The translations under genes and the position numbers were made by a program. The notes under the pieces were generated by a model, which was not told the DNA's origin, ran no database searches, and was given only the letters and a program-made list of their open reading frames with translations. Shown one piece after another: positions 24,903-36,100 of a DNA stretch of 64,000 nt (position 1 is the stretch's first letter; the number at the start of each line of letters is the position of its first letter). The stretch is from Sympetrum striolatum (lineage: Eukaryota; Arthropoda; Insecta; Odonata; Libellulidae): contig OX388347.1 of assembly GCA_947579665.1 (NCBI GenBank), forward strand, positions 37,208,943-37,272,942. The letters run 5' to 3'.

Positions 24903-27900
24903 CGCAGAATATGGTAGTAATGATATTGAACTCGTAAGAAGAAAAGATCCGGTTTGAAGTAATTCCTTCAAAGGGTCTTTTTATAACACTTTGAAGTTAA
25001 TTTTAGTAAAAATTTAAATTTTATTTAACCCTTAACAATTTTGCAATTTGCAAAAAGGCTTAGCTGTCCCATACTAAAGGACCTTCCCCTATATAGAATC
25101 AAACAAACCAGAAAACATTTTTCAAGGCAAAATTGAATGAAAGCCTTTTAATGGATGAATTTAGCTTAAAGAATTTAAAAGTAAATATCCTCATTGAAAT
25201 AAAATAAATATTCTTTTTGCGATAAATACAAGTAAATATGAGATTCATAATCCTACTTTAAAACTTGGACCTAGTATAATTTTCAATAGTTATTAAAATT
25301 CTTGATGCGTTAGATTTAAAATATGGACTCCTTAATAATAGAGGAAATAAAAATTATCTATTAATACTCAGAGTCACACAAGAAACACTTTGACGTTTGA
25401 TGAGCGCTGTTCTTGCGAATATGTATTCCCACATCAAAACTGGGAACGCTGCGAAATAAAACACAAATTCAACCGATGCTATTGTTCGTCAAGATTAAGG
25501 CGTTGAAAATGGCAAACTTTGTTGAATATTATCAAATTCCGTGATATCATGCAATACGCAATATTTGATTAGAAAGATAAGATGTCATTATAGTATCTTA
25601 CAACTGGAAATGTCCTGTATCCTTTCCAACGCCTGTTTAAAAGGTAACTCATCGGTAAAAATCCTTGCGGAACTTTCATTTTTCGTTGATTTGTTTCAAG
25701 TCTAGAAATTCAATCTTCGAAATAATGTTCACGCATGCATGAACTTACTTTACGCATTCAAATTATATGTCAAATAACTATAGTTACCCAATTAAATTTT
25801 TTCTAGCCTACAGAAACGTCTAATTTTAACAGCATGACTTATTGTATTGCTCGTAAGCCAGTAAACATCTCTTTGGATTTTTTTACTGACGCTATCTCAG
25901 AGACAATTGAAAATATTTATGGTTCGATAGCCAGGTGCTCCACCATCTGTTAATGATAAGTCTCTTCCTTTGAAGACGTAAATAATTTTAATTAGATAAT
26001 ATTTTGCTCGTCACTCCAAAAGTGCCTTATGTAATGAGTTCCGTCTATTTCATCACCCCTATGATCGGTTATTTCTTCTCAACGTGATCGTGTCGTTTTC
26101 CAAATTCTCACGTTCCTACTTACTTTTCAACCCTATTTTGTTGCATCATACACAATCGTCGTTATATATATTTTACGAAATGTTTTAGGATGTATTAAAT
26201 TGAACTACAGCTGTTTTGATATACTTTTACTATATTAGTAATGTTTAATTATTAAATTATGTTTTAAGAATGGAAAATCTCACCGTCGTCATTATTATTA
26301 TCATATTATTCCGTCTAGGTACTCTTACGCACAGTACAACGATTCGAATTTTTGTGATAATCATTTGATAGTTAATTGATTTGAAGTATTGGAACTTGAA
26401 TAACCTCAGTCTATATAAATTACTGATAATGTATCATGTTCAAAAATATAGATAATTAGATGTAAGATGATGTAAACGGGAACTTCTATTTTTTTCCAAA
26501 GATGACTCTTCCATTTCCTACCATCAATTATATTCGAGAGGCGAGCAGCAAAATAGCTCATAAAGATAACATTTTTTCAATAAGCAATCTATCGAAGTTG
26601 ATAATCTTTTTTAACTGCATAATGAAAAATAAGTAAACTATATTTTTCCTGAGTTCTTAAGAAGAATTTAAACAAGAATGAGGAAAGCAATACCGATAGA
26701 TTGGATGAAAACGTTTCTGGGAGAAAAGGTTTTTTTTCCCGCTTGATCGACCTTAAAATTTAATGAGTAGTGTTTGGAAAACGTTTCATAATCAATTAAG
26801 CAACATTCAAAAGCATCCGGTAGATAAATAGGAAGTCATTTCATTTATAAAACACATCTTCCGCGTGTATTTCTCTGATGCTAACGAGACCATCCACCGT
26901 AAAATCCTCACATATTGACAGAAAAAGTGATTAAATTGAATTATCTCGCTCGAATAAAAACGTATTATTTGTAATATGTGGAAATTTATTTGCATTTCTC
27001 CATTTCAAAGAAAAGGGAAGTTGATGCATCAAGAATGATCGAGAAAACAGCAGGAGTGGACGCAAAGTGGAATCTCAAATTACAGGCTCTCTAGATGATC
27101 AAGGACTCATTTGCTCTATTTCTGGAATGTGAAATTTGCTTTACAGATTTTATTTACAAAAATAGAAAAGAGTCATTAGCGATTAACCAACCCTCCTCGA
27201 GGATACGTTCAGTATTTGTAGATACTTAATGGAATCCATCCTTGTGATTTTTAGACACATTATTTGGATTTTGGAAAGTAAATAAGGCTAGATATACTCT
27301 ATCTGCACCTTCGCTACGCTGAACTTACACTAAGAAGCGATAAGAGCGCCCTCTGATCTTTTTTGATTCCGACCTTTCGTAAGAGGAAGCCGACTTTAGC
27401 TTCGGAAATGGGAACCATTGCACAACGTCCAAATAAAGTCCCGGAAGAGACGCAATGACAGTCTTAGCGCAGCTGAGTAAACATACATACTGAGAAGTAC
27501 GTCCAGCGACTAATTTCATTGATGCGTCGAGAAAAAACTTACCAATTAATTAAATCGGGAAGGTTTTTTAACCTTTAAGAAAGTTATAACTTTAAATTAT
27601 GGCGTAAATAACTCGAGGTCTATGAGATTTATTTAAAACTAATACTTGGGGTACCTGTTGAATCTCAAGGGGGATTATAAGTACGGTTAAATGGAATCCA
27701 ATTTTGTAAAGAGCAGCATCTAATACCTCTCATCTTAGCTTACAATTAGTCCAGCGGGATAGTTTATCGCAAACGGAAAATCCCTGTGAAAATCTCAATT
27801 ATCAGAGCTTACATCATTTGGAGGCGAAATCAATCATAATTGGAGGTCAGCATATGAATGTTTACCAAATATATTTCTTTTAAAACTTTTCTCAAGTTTT

Positions 27901-28774
27901 TCAATTTTTCACTTGAATGGTATCGTCGGCAAATCTTGATTGCTTCACGATATAAGTTGTTGGATCAAGTATGATAACCTGATGTTACGAAGCGGTAGAT
28001 GGAGAGATTTTTTTTAACTAGCGAAGATATCACTGTAAAATCAACAGTCGGGCCCATATCTCTTGATTATGATTACTCTTCCGAGATTTTTAATAGTCTT
28101 AGGGATCTTACGTCAAGAATATGACAACCCTTGCTGAATATAAAGATAAGAGGGTGATACAACTTAAAAATACGTTTTTTTAATTTCTGAACGTTCACGA
28201 TATAACGAAATATTAGTTTAGTAGTTAGTATCTTACACGATTTTTTTATGTCTAGAGATGATGGAAATTACCTTCAAATATTTCGAACGTCTTGAAAGTC
28301 ACACGATCTTTGTGCAAAATCACAAGTGCAATCACGGTCTACGGTAATATTGAAGTAGCATTTCTTCCCTATAATAAGCTTATGCATAACCAGGAAGTTA
28401 TCTATTTATACCGATAAACTGGCAAACGTATTCCTCCTATTAATCTTAAGGCATGGAAATGATATAAGCTTTACATACTCGTCAACCGATCAGCTAATAG
28501 AATCTGTAAGAAAAATTGAGCTCGCGGTAATGGTCCAAAATAAGAGCAGTGAAAAACATCTCGAGTTGAATCTGACCAGAGTCGATAAATTATTTCGGCT
28601 ATAGTTATAGCCGAGTCGACAAAAAGATCCCAAAAATGACAGGACTGGAACCGATCGCGGTATTCAGAGGTAAATTTGGAAATAAATCACTCAGAATCAT
28701 TACCTAAACAAATACTTTAAAAATTCGCGTTAAATAATTCTTCTATTAAAAAAAATCGACCACAATTCGGATTT
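24903..28774. other. Intergenic or intron-like DNA, no supported gene
   Basis: AT-rich with scattered stops. The minus-strand ORFs at 26807-26995 and 27325-27519 are short and unrecognised. If the 21-kb patch is the 5' exon of the phosphatase, this is part of its first intron. Confidence 0.45.
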
Positions 28775-28849
28775 AAAAAATCTGATGTGGCCAACACATG
28801 ACTTTCTCCATATTTATTGAAAACAGAAGCCTATGCCGGTAATATATAA

Positions 28850-29400
28850 ATAACTCAAAAACAATGAGTGTTACAGGAAAAAGTTTCATACAACATTTGT
28901 AGTAAAATACACTATCTATAACTTTGGTACATAATTGTATATACCTACATTGCATTCTGACAGAGATATGTATGAAAAACTTCCATTTCTGGATAAACAA
29001 CAACTTCCGGTTAACCATTATTGAAGAATCACTCCTAAACAATCACTGTTACGAAAAAATGTTTCATGCAAAAGTTGTAGTAAAATACATTATCTATAAC
29101 TTTTGTGTGAAAATGTATATACCTAAATTGCATTCTGACAGAGATATGTATGAAAAACTTCCATTTCTGGATAAACAACAACTTCCGGTTAACCATTATT
29201 CAAGAATAACTCCTAAACAATCAGTGTTACGAAAAAATTTTTCATACAAAAGTTGTAGTAAAGTATATTATCTACAACTTTTGTTTAATGTTAATTGTAT
29301 ATACCTATATTGCATTCTTACAGAGATATTAAAAAAAAAATTTTTGTTCCGGATAAACCGCAACTTCCGGTTAAGCGATATTCACCAAAACCTAATCAAC
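28850..29400. repeat. Tandem array, unit 178-182 bp
   Basis: The landmark GTATATACCT starts at 28937, 29115 and 29297, giving periods of 178 and 182 bp. Each unit holds TTGCATTCTGACAGAGATAT, then CAACTTCCGGTTAACC (diverged in the third), then a TTTCATxCAAAAGTTGTAGTA block. A partial unit precedes the first. Units 1 and 2 are near-identical and the third is more diverged. A diverged extra unit lies at 29910-30085. The array creates the 163-residue ORF at 28924-29415, which is therefore not a gene. Confidence 0.85.
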
Positions 29401-29498
29401 TCTTGGCATTGTTAGGAAAATACTATATATGTATTATGAAAATGATCGGATAATTACTTTATAAGATAGAGCGCCAACTAACGTTTTTACCACAGACA

Positions 29499-29499
<1 letters not shown>

Positions 29500-29544
<45 letters not shown>
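29500..29544. repeat. (CA)n microsatellite
   Basis: About 22 uninterrupted CA units flanked by CAGACAGACA on both sides, inside the repeat element. Confidence 0.95.
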
Positions 29545-29548
<4 letters not shown>

Positions 29549-29675
29549 GACATGTTCGGGAAAATATCGAAAACGTGCTCTATGGGCCCCAAAACATCTA
29601 TTTCCGTCGAAATCTGGAGGTCGAATTTTTTTGCGAACACAATACTTTCTCTATACTACGTATATGGAGAAAGTA

Positions 29676-30085
29676 AAAATCTGATGTGGCCAGCACTTGA
29701 CTTTCTCCATATATAAGATGTAAATATTTATCTACGACAGTATTTTCGAACTCTATATTCAAACTAAACTTGGAAGATAAGTGATTAATTTATATCATAT
29801 AATCTTTTACGTCACAAACATTATAAATAATGTTTTTCGGGACAAGTTCGATGAAAAAAGATGAAATTGGCCTTTCGCCCACAGCGCCCAGGGCGCCCAC
29901 TAAGTACATAATCAGCAACTTCCGGTTTATCAGTATTTCATGAATACCTCCTAAAAAATCAGTTATACAAAGATATGTTTCATGCAAAAAATATTGTAAA
30001 TTATATTTTATAAAACATTTATAGATAATAGTATATACCTAAATATCATATTTATGGAGATATTTTGCAAAAACGGAAAAAAAAG
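29676..30085. repeat. Second, diverged copy of the same repeat, up to the phosphatase exon
   Basis: It begins with the 29676 copy of the element edge and contains at 29910-30085 a diverged array unit (CAACTTCCGGTT, then TGTTTCATGCAAAA, then GTATATACCTAAAT, then GGAGATAT). It ends about 40 bp before the splice acceptor of the phosphatase exon, so the immediate 5' flank of that exon is repeat-derived. Confidence 0.6.
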
Positions 30086-30188
30086 ACGCTTACTGGCGAT
30101 GATATTGAATGCGCTTTTTATTTTCAGTACCCCTATACCGGATATTTCCGGAATTTGGGACACAACAGGTGCTAAGCGCGAAGTGGAC

Positions 30189-33100
30189 ATGGACAGTCTT
30201 TGGGGCAGAAGACGCAGGGGAGATGGAGATGTCGCGGGGGAGAGGTCGCCCGGACGCCGGCGTCGAAAGCTCGGACGCCAAAGATTCTGCATTTTGGTGA
30301 CGACGGCCCTGACTGGAGCTGCGCTGATCGCAGTTCTACTGTCTATGCTCATTATGGTGAACGGAGAGAAAGAATTGTTTCGGACGTTACAGGTCCACGT
30401 GGTAAGCCTGGCATCTGCATTCAATGTTGTAGAAACAGAATTCAGAGATGTGTCCCATCGAGATATCGGTTGATGGAATTGGGAAGTTATTGCGAGAGAT
30501 TGATAGAAAAAAGGCGCCAGGACCCGAAGGTATTCCCGCTGTTGTAATAAATACTTTAGCAAATGAAATTGCTCCGCTTCTACAGATTTACTATCAAAAA
30601 TCATTGGATGAGGGAACCGTCCCAATGTCGTGGAAAAAAGCTAACGTCACTCCCGTGCCTAAGAAAGGGCGTGCGTCAAAACCAGATAATTATAAGCCTA
30701 TTTCATTAACTTCAATTTTTTGCAAAATAACGGAGCATATTATAGCGAGCTCTATTATGCGCTTTCTTTCCGAAAAGGGAGCAATCAGTCAGAGCCAGCT
30801 CGGATTCCGTAAAGGTATGTCTTGTGAGACCCAGTTAGCGCTTTTTATAAATGACGTATCTAAAGCAGCAGACGGCGCCGGTGGTGTTAGATCAGGCGCA
30901 GTTTTCCTAGATATCAGGAAAGCTTTCGACACAGTTTCTCACGGAAAGCTCATCCAAAAGTTGAGTGCCTAATCGATCAACGAAAAAGTTATCAGATGGA
31001 CCAAATCTTTTCTAGTAAACAGATTCCAGCGAGTTGCATTAGACGGAATTTTATCCAACGAAATAATTATCTCATCAGGAGTTCCACAGGGAAGTGTTCT
31101 TGGTCCGATTTTATTTCTAATTTACATTAACGACCTCGTAGATAACGTTAAGAGTAAGGTTAGATTATTCGCCGATGATACCCTGATATACAGAGAGATT
31201 TTGTCAGAAAACGATTGTAATATACTTCAAAACGACCTGGACGTAATATCAGGATGGTGTAAAGATTGGTAGCTGGATTTAAATATAAATAAATGGGTTA
31301 CCATGAGTTTTACGCGCTCCACAAACATAATTCCCGCGCAGTACCAAATTTCAGGGCTACCATTAGAGTTAGTGCACGACAGCAAATACCTAGGAGTCAC
31401 GTTAAGCAGTAACTTATCTTTTAAAGAACATACCCGAGATGCGATAGGAAAAGCGAATAGAATGCAAAGATTAACTGGTAGAACGTTGAGAGGATGCTCA
31501 TCGAGAGTCAAAGAAATAGCTTATATTTCTCTTATTCGGCCGAGTCTAGAATACTGTTGTGCGGTTTGGGACCCACACGAAGAAGGTTTAGTCTCAGATT
31601 TAGAGATGGTCGAGCGTAGAGCAGCCCGATTCGTTTACGGGGATTTCAGGTTTGATAGCAGCGTTACGGCAATGATAGAGTCCCTCAGTTGGAATTCACT
31701 ACAGATGAGAAGATCTGAATATCGTCTGAAACTTTTCGGAAAGTTCATTCGTTCAGAATTTATAGACGAAGTTTGAAATATCACTGCCAGTAAGGAGCAA
31801 ACGTGATCTTCGAGAGGCATCGACGAAGCGTTATAGGGAAGTAATCGCAAGGGCGGATAATTATTTTTGGTCTTTTTCCCCCCAGGCTATTAGAGATGCT
31901 AATTGGGAGGAATGAATAATGGTGGTGTATTACACCCCCTGCCGTACGCCTCTGGCGGCTCGCAGGGTCTATATCTAAATCTAAAAATCTGAATAGGTGC
32001 TGGAATTTTGAGACTCGGCTGTTTACTAATAAATCGCTATGGCTCCATGGCTGCTTTAGCAAGTTGTTGACAAAAAGATCTTATAAGATCTTTAACGAAA
32101 TTTTGAAAGATTTATAAGGGTTTTGATGGAAACGTTTCCATCAAATTGCTGAAATTGAATTAAAGGTCCAAATTTGAGGGCAACAGCGTAAAAATAATAC
32201 TTTAAAAAGGCGTTGAAATTACCTTGTAAATGAATTAAAAGAAACATTATTCAACATTTTTTATATTTTCAATAATTCTTTGCCAATTAGTATTAACTGA
32301 ATAGTTACCCGACAGCTTATTATATTCGAATCATATATTTTTTACTTAATTTCTTAACAATAAACTTACGCGTGTGTTAGGCAAATTTACAGATCTGGTG
32401 ATGAAATCTACAAATCACAAATCTACGATTTTTTACTGGATTTTAAAGTCATTAAGAGACCTGGAGGTATTACTTTAGAACACCTCGATACCCTCACGCC
32501 CACTTCCAACAACAGTCGTTCGAAGCTGTTGCTTCAAAAAGTCTACCCAAGGAAAATCTAAAACTTTTCGAACCCTTGAAAGTAAAAAATGGCGACAAAT
32601 CGCATTCTTGCTCGAACTATTTACATCGGGTCCATTAGGATAGATTAAGCTTGCAATTTAATTATTAAATGCGTTCGCATTCGTGATTTGATATCCAGAG
32701 ACGAGCTCCCCACGCATTCTTAAAATTCAGATAGAGTTGAGTAATTATGCCATTGTTATTTGAGTGGAGACATAAATTTCTCTCTTAATACTGTGTCATA
32801 CAGAAGCATGCTATTTGAAAAATGTTTGTTTATTGAGTGTCGAGACAGCGCAATGCCGTCTCTAACATGACAATATTTTTTCTGACTGTAATCGCAATAC
32901 AAATCTAAACAAAAATAGTGGTCGGTCTTCGAAAAAGATGGATTTCGTTACTAAGGAGGCGGAAGTTTTATTTAGACTTTATCGCATATGCTTAACAAAA
33001 AAGCAAGGCGATGAAATACTCTTCCTGGAGATATTTATCTTATCTTTCGACGGCGAGTCCCACATGAATTCAAGAGTTTGGATGCCAAAAAACAAATCCA

Positions 33101-36100
33101 GTTATGGTCTCGGTGGTATTAATTACTTTGAAAATTCATAATGATAGCGCGTCTGAAAGAGGAACGCTTACTTAAAGGTAGTTTGCACTCATCCTATCAA
33201 GGTTTAAGTGTTGAATTGATAACCAAATGATCGAATCTGTGAAGATATGTTGTAGCCGGAACCTTTATATAGCCCAATAACTATGATTTTGTGTTGACAA
33301 TTCTGGAAAACCTTTGACTGTACTAAATATAGTCATGATAAAATCAGCACTTATCTTTATCACAGAAAGGAAAGAATTTTTCGAAGTTGCCTAATTAGCC
33401 TAGAAAATGGGAAATCCGTTACTTTATCTTTAAAACGAAAGTTGAGATTGAAATCACAAATCAAAGACAAAAAAAACGCTGTTATTTCTACTAAATAGAG
33501 GGACATGTATTTATGCCCATTGTCCAGGAGTGTGGATTCCACACTGTGGAACTTTCTCCCATTCGACATACGCAATGGATACATTCAAGTAGTTTAATAT
33601 CTAAATTATCTATTAGAAAACGAATTAATTGTTTAAATGAGCTGTGAGAGAATGTTTTCCATTTTGTAAAGAAAACTCTTTGGGCCCGATTCCTTTGTCT
33701 CACAACTTTCACCTGCTCCTGCTATCTTCTATCGGACAGCGGCTTTGTTTTCTGCCCTATTTGTTTTGTATCAGACCCGTGGTGTTAACTACATAAATTA
33801 GCATTCAATAAACTTAATCTCGGCCTAGACCTTGAAGATAACTCAATGTCATAACGAAAAGTCTGTCATTTAGTCGTTCTGAAATTATGAACCTAGACTA
33901 TGGGAAATATGAATTTTAATTTTGATGTCTGACGATATTTATATCATTTACATTTACATTTAAACCATGCAATCCGCCAGTGGCGCGTGGCAGGGGGTAT
34001 ATATTAGGAATAATATCAATTATTCCTAATTATTCGGAAGAAATTGTCTTTCTCCAAAGTGGAAATTATACGGTTTCTTAAATCATACATTCAAATGTCT
34101 CCCAAAAAATTGAACTCGTGTTGCAAAAGCATACTGTTAATTTCGTAAGTCTGGATTTCCATAACCAAATGTCTCTTCCGGCAACCACCGAGATATTACT
34201 GTTTTTAAATATATAATTCAGTAGCTATTTGACCCGCTCATAGAATCTTGAGATTTTAAACGTAAGCTACATTATATTCCAATTAAGTTTTTGCAAACAC
34301 TCATGCAATTCACGCACTATATTTTAATTGATGTCCTGCTTTTTTGCGTGAAAGATTTTTAATGTTTCAAATTTTCCCTGACTTTACTATCAAAGTGTAT
34401 AAGATATATCTAAAAAAGATCATTACAACAACTATAACTTTTCCAATTCGAGAGCCCTCCTTCCAGCTAAAGCGTGGACGTGATTCTCCGGAGAATAAAT
34501 CCCCTCTTTGTATATTCTCTCCTCCAGCCAAACTAAACAGAACCGAAGGCGAAGAAGGCTGTGGATAAAGGTGAAGGATGGTTTCAAATAACTATCAGTC
34601 TAGCTCGAATGATAAATTGCTTGACCACCCAATGAAGAACCTATCTTTTCCTGTAAATATTTCATTGGAATTAGATACTATCATAGAATCGCTAGTTAAT
34701 TCATGGAGCACAACATTTCAAAATCATTTTCATATCTTCCCATATAACCGCACACTGCAGTTAGAATAAGAGGATATTACGAATGTGATTCATTTCTCTG
34801 CTGTATAACTATCAATAATAAGGGATACACACTTCGAGAGCCAATGCCAATGTCGCTGGTGCAGAACTGTTTTCTGACAAAACAGAGGCACAAAGCCCAT
34901 TTTCTATGTGCTTTTGGCTTCTTTCCGCGAATCTGATGAAACCACCACAGCTGTTAAAGCAAAGCCAACTGAATGTGCATAAAAGAAGTATTTGCACACC
35001 TGGATTTTCTGATGTAAAAATATAAATAAAACGCGGAGGTTCCTTAAGGATGAAAATCACTTTATTATAAAGATAACTCGAAATTAAAACAATTTTTTTA
35101 AATCCGTTATTATGAAGTATTATTGTTAAAAGTGCTTCCACAGCTTGGATCATTTTGCACATAGGCTTCCAAATAAAACCTGGGACCGCTTTCACCGAAG
35201 CCTAAAACGCTACCAACATGGCTATTCGGGAGCTACCTCTTATAATGAATAAGCAACTCTGTAGTGAGAAAAATATTTCACAGAGAAAAATAGTATTAGC
35301 GCATCAGAATTTTATTTGTTTTATACAAATAAATTTATTGATAACCATCAAATAATCGAAAATTATACATGGAACTTGCTCTGTGAATGGGTTTTAGAAT
35401 GGAGCAATGGAGACAGGAAGCATCAATAAATTTTCTGGTTTATAAAATCTAACCATTTCTTGATTCTAGACTGAATAACTAACTGCCTTTTTTGTCTTTG
35501 CTGTAGCTATTTCGACACGGAGAAAGGACTCCCACCGATACTTATCCCAATGATCCCTACAAGGCCGATGACTACTGGCCCGAAGGATGGGGGCAGCTAA
35601 CTAATGTAAGTTTTTAAAGTGCTCCATCAAACTTACTATCTCATATCATATTCCTTAATTTGTGCCAATTTTAAAGTTATGCGCGCCGTAAGTATGCTTC
35701 GAATAAAATTAGTTGATAGGCGATGGCACGTCAAATTAAAGTGAGATTAAATTTTCATTGAATTTTCAACTACTGGAAACTGCGAGGGAACTCATCCGAC
35801 GAAAATTTCATTCCAGAATGGAAAAAAGCAGCTTTACGAGCTAGGGGTATTCCTACGTTCCCGCTATGGTGGGACAGGACCGCGAGCCCTACTCAATGGA
35901 GCGTACCTATCGTCCGAAACGAAGATCCTCAGCAGCTACGCCGATCGGTGCTTGGCAAGTGCTGGAGTTCTCCTGGCCGGGTTGTTTCCACCATCCGCAT
36001 CGCCTGGAGGATCGCAAGTGTGGTTGGATGCACTCGACTGGCAACCAGTACCCATTCGATACCGTGAAAGGGAAGAAGACAATGTAAGTCAAATTAAAAT

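Larger units (their letters stand above)
28775..29680. mobile_element. Repeat element carrying a tandem array and CA microsatellite
   Basis: The left edge reads AAATCTGATGTGGCCAACAC followed by GACTTTCTCCATAT. The right end has ATATGGAGAAAGT near 29663-29675, the inverse of that TTTCTCCATAT. The left-edge sequence then restarts almost identically at 29676 (AAATCTGATGTGGCCAGCAC, then GACTTTCTCCATAT). So two related elements seem to lie head to tail. The interior holds the tandem array and the CA run. There is no transposase; its class is unknown to me. Confidence 0.5.

Noticed and set aside
28924..29415. 163-residue ORF as a possible gene
   Set aside because: It is produced by the 178-182-bp tandem array; the protein simply repeats the array period.
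29434..29640. Cys-Val repeat protein
   Set aside because: Translation of the CA microsatellite.
30200..30547. Collagen-like GPRGKPG in a second frame, suggesting a colmedin/gliomedin gene
   Set aside because: The match is only two triplets, crosses the splice donor at 30402 and runs into the LINE. The other frame splices perfectly to the acid phosphatase active-site exon.
34812..35195. 127-residue minus-strand ORF
   Set aside because: Its first third is the SINE at 35095-35237 and the rest is intronic DNA with no recognisable domain.
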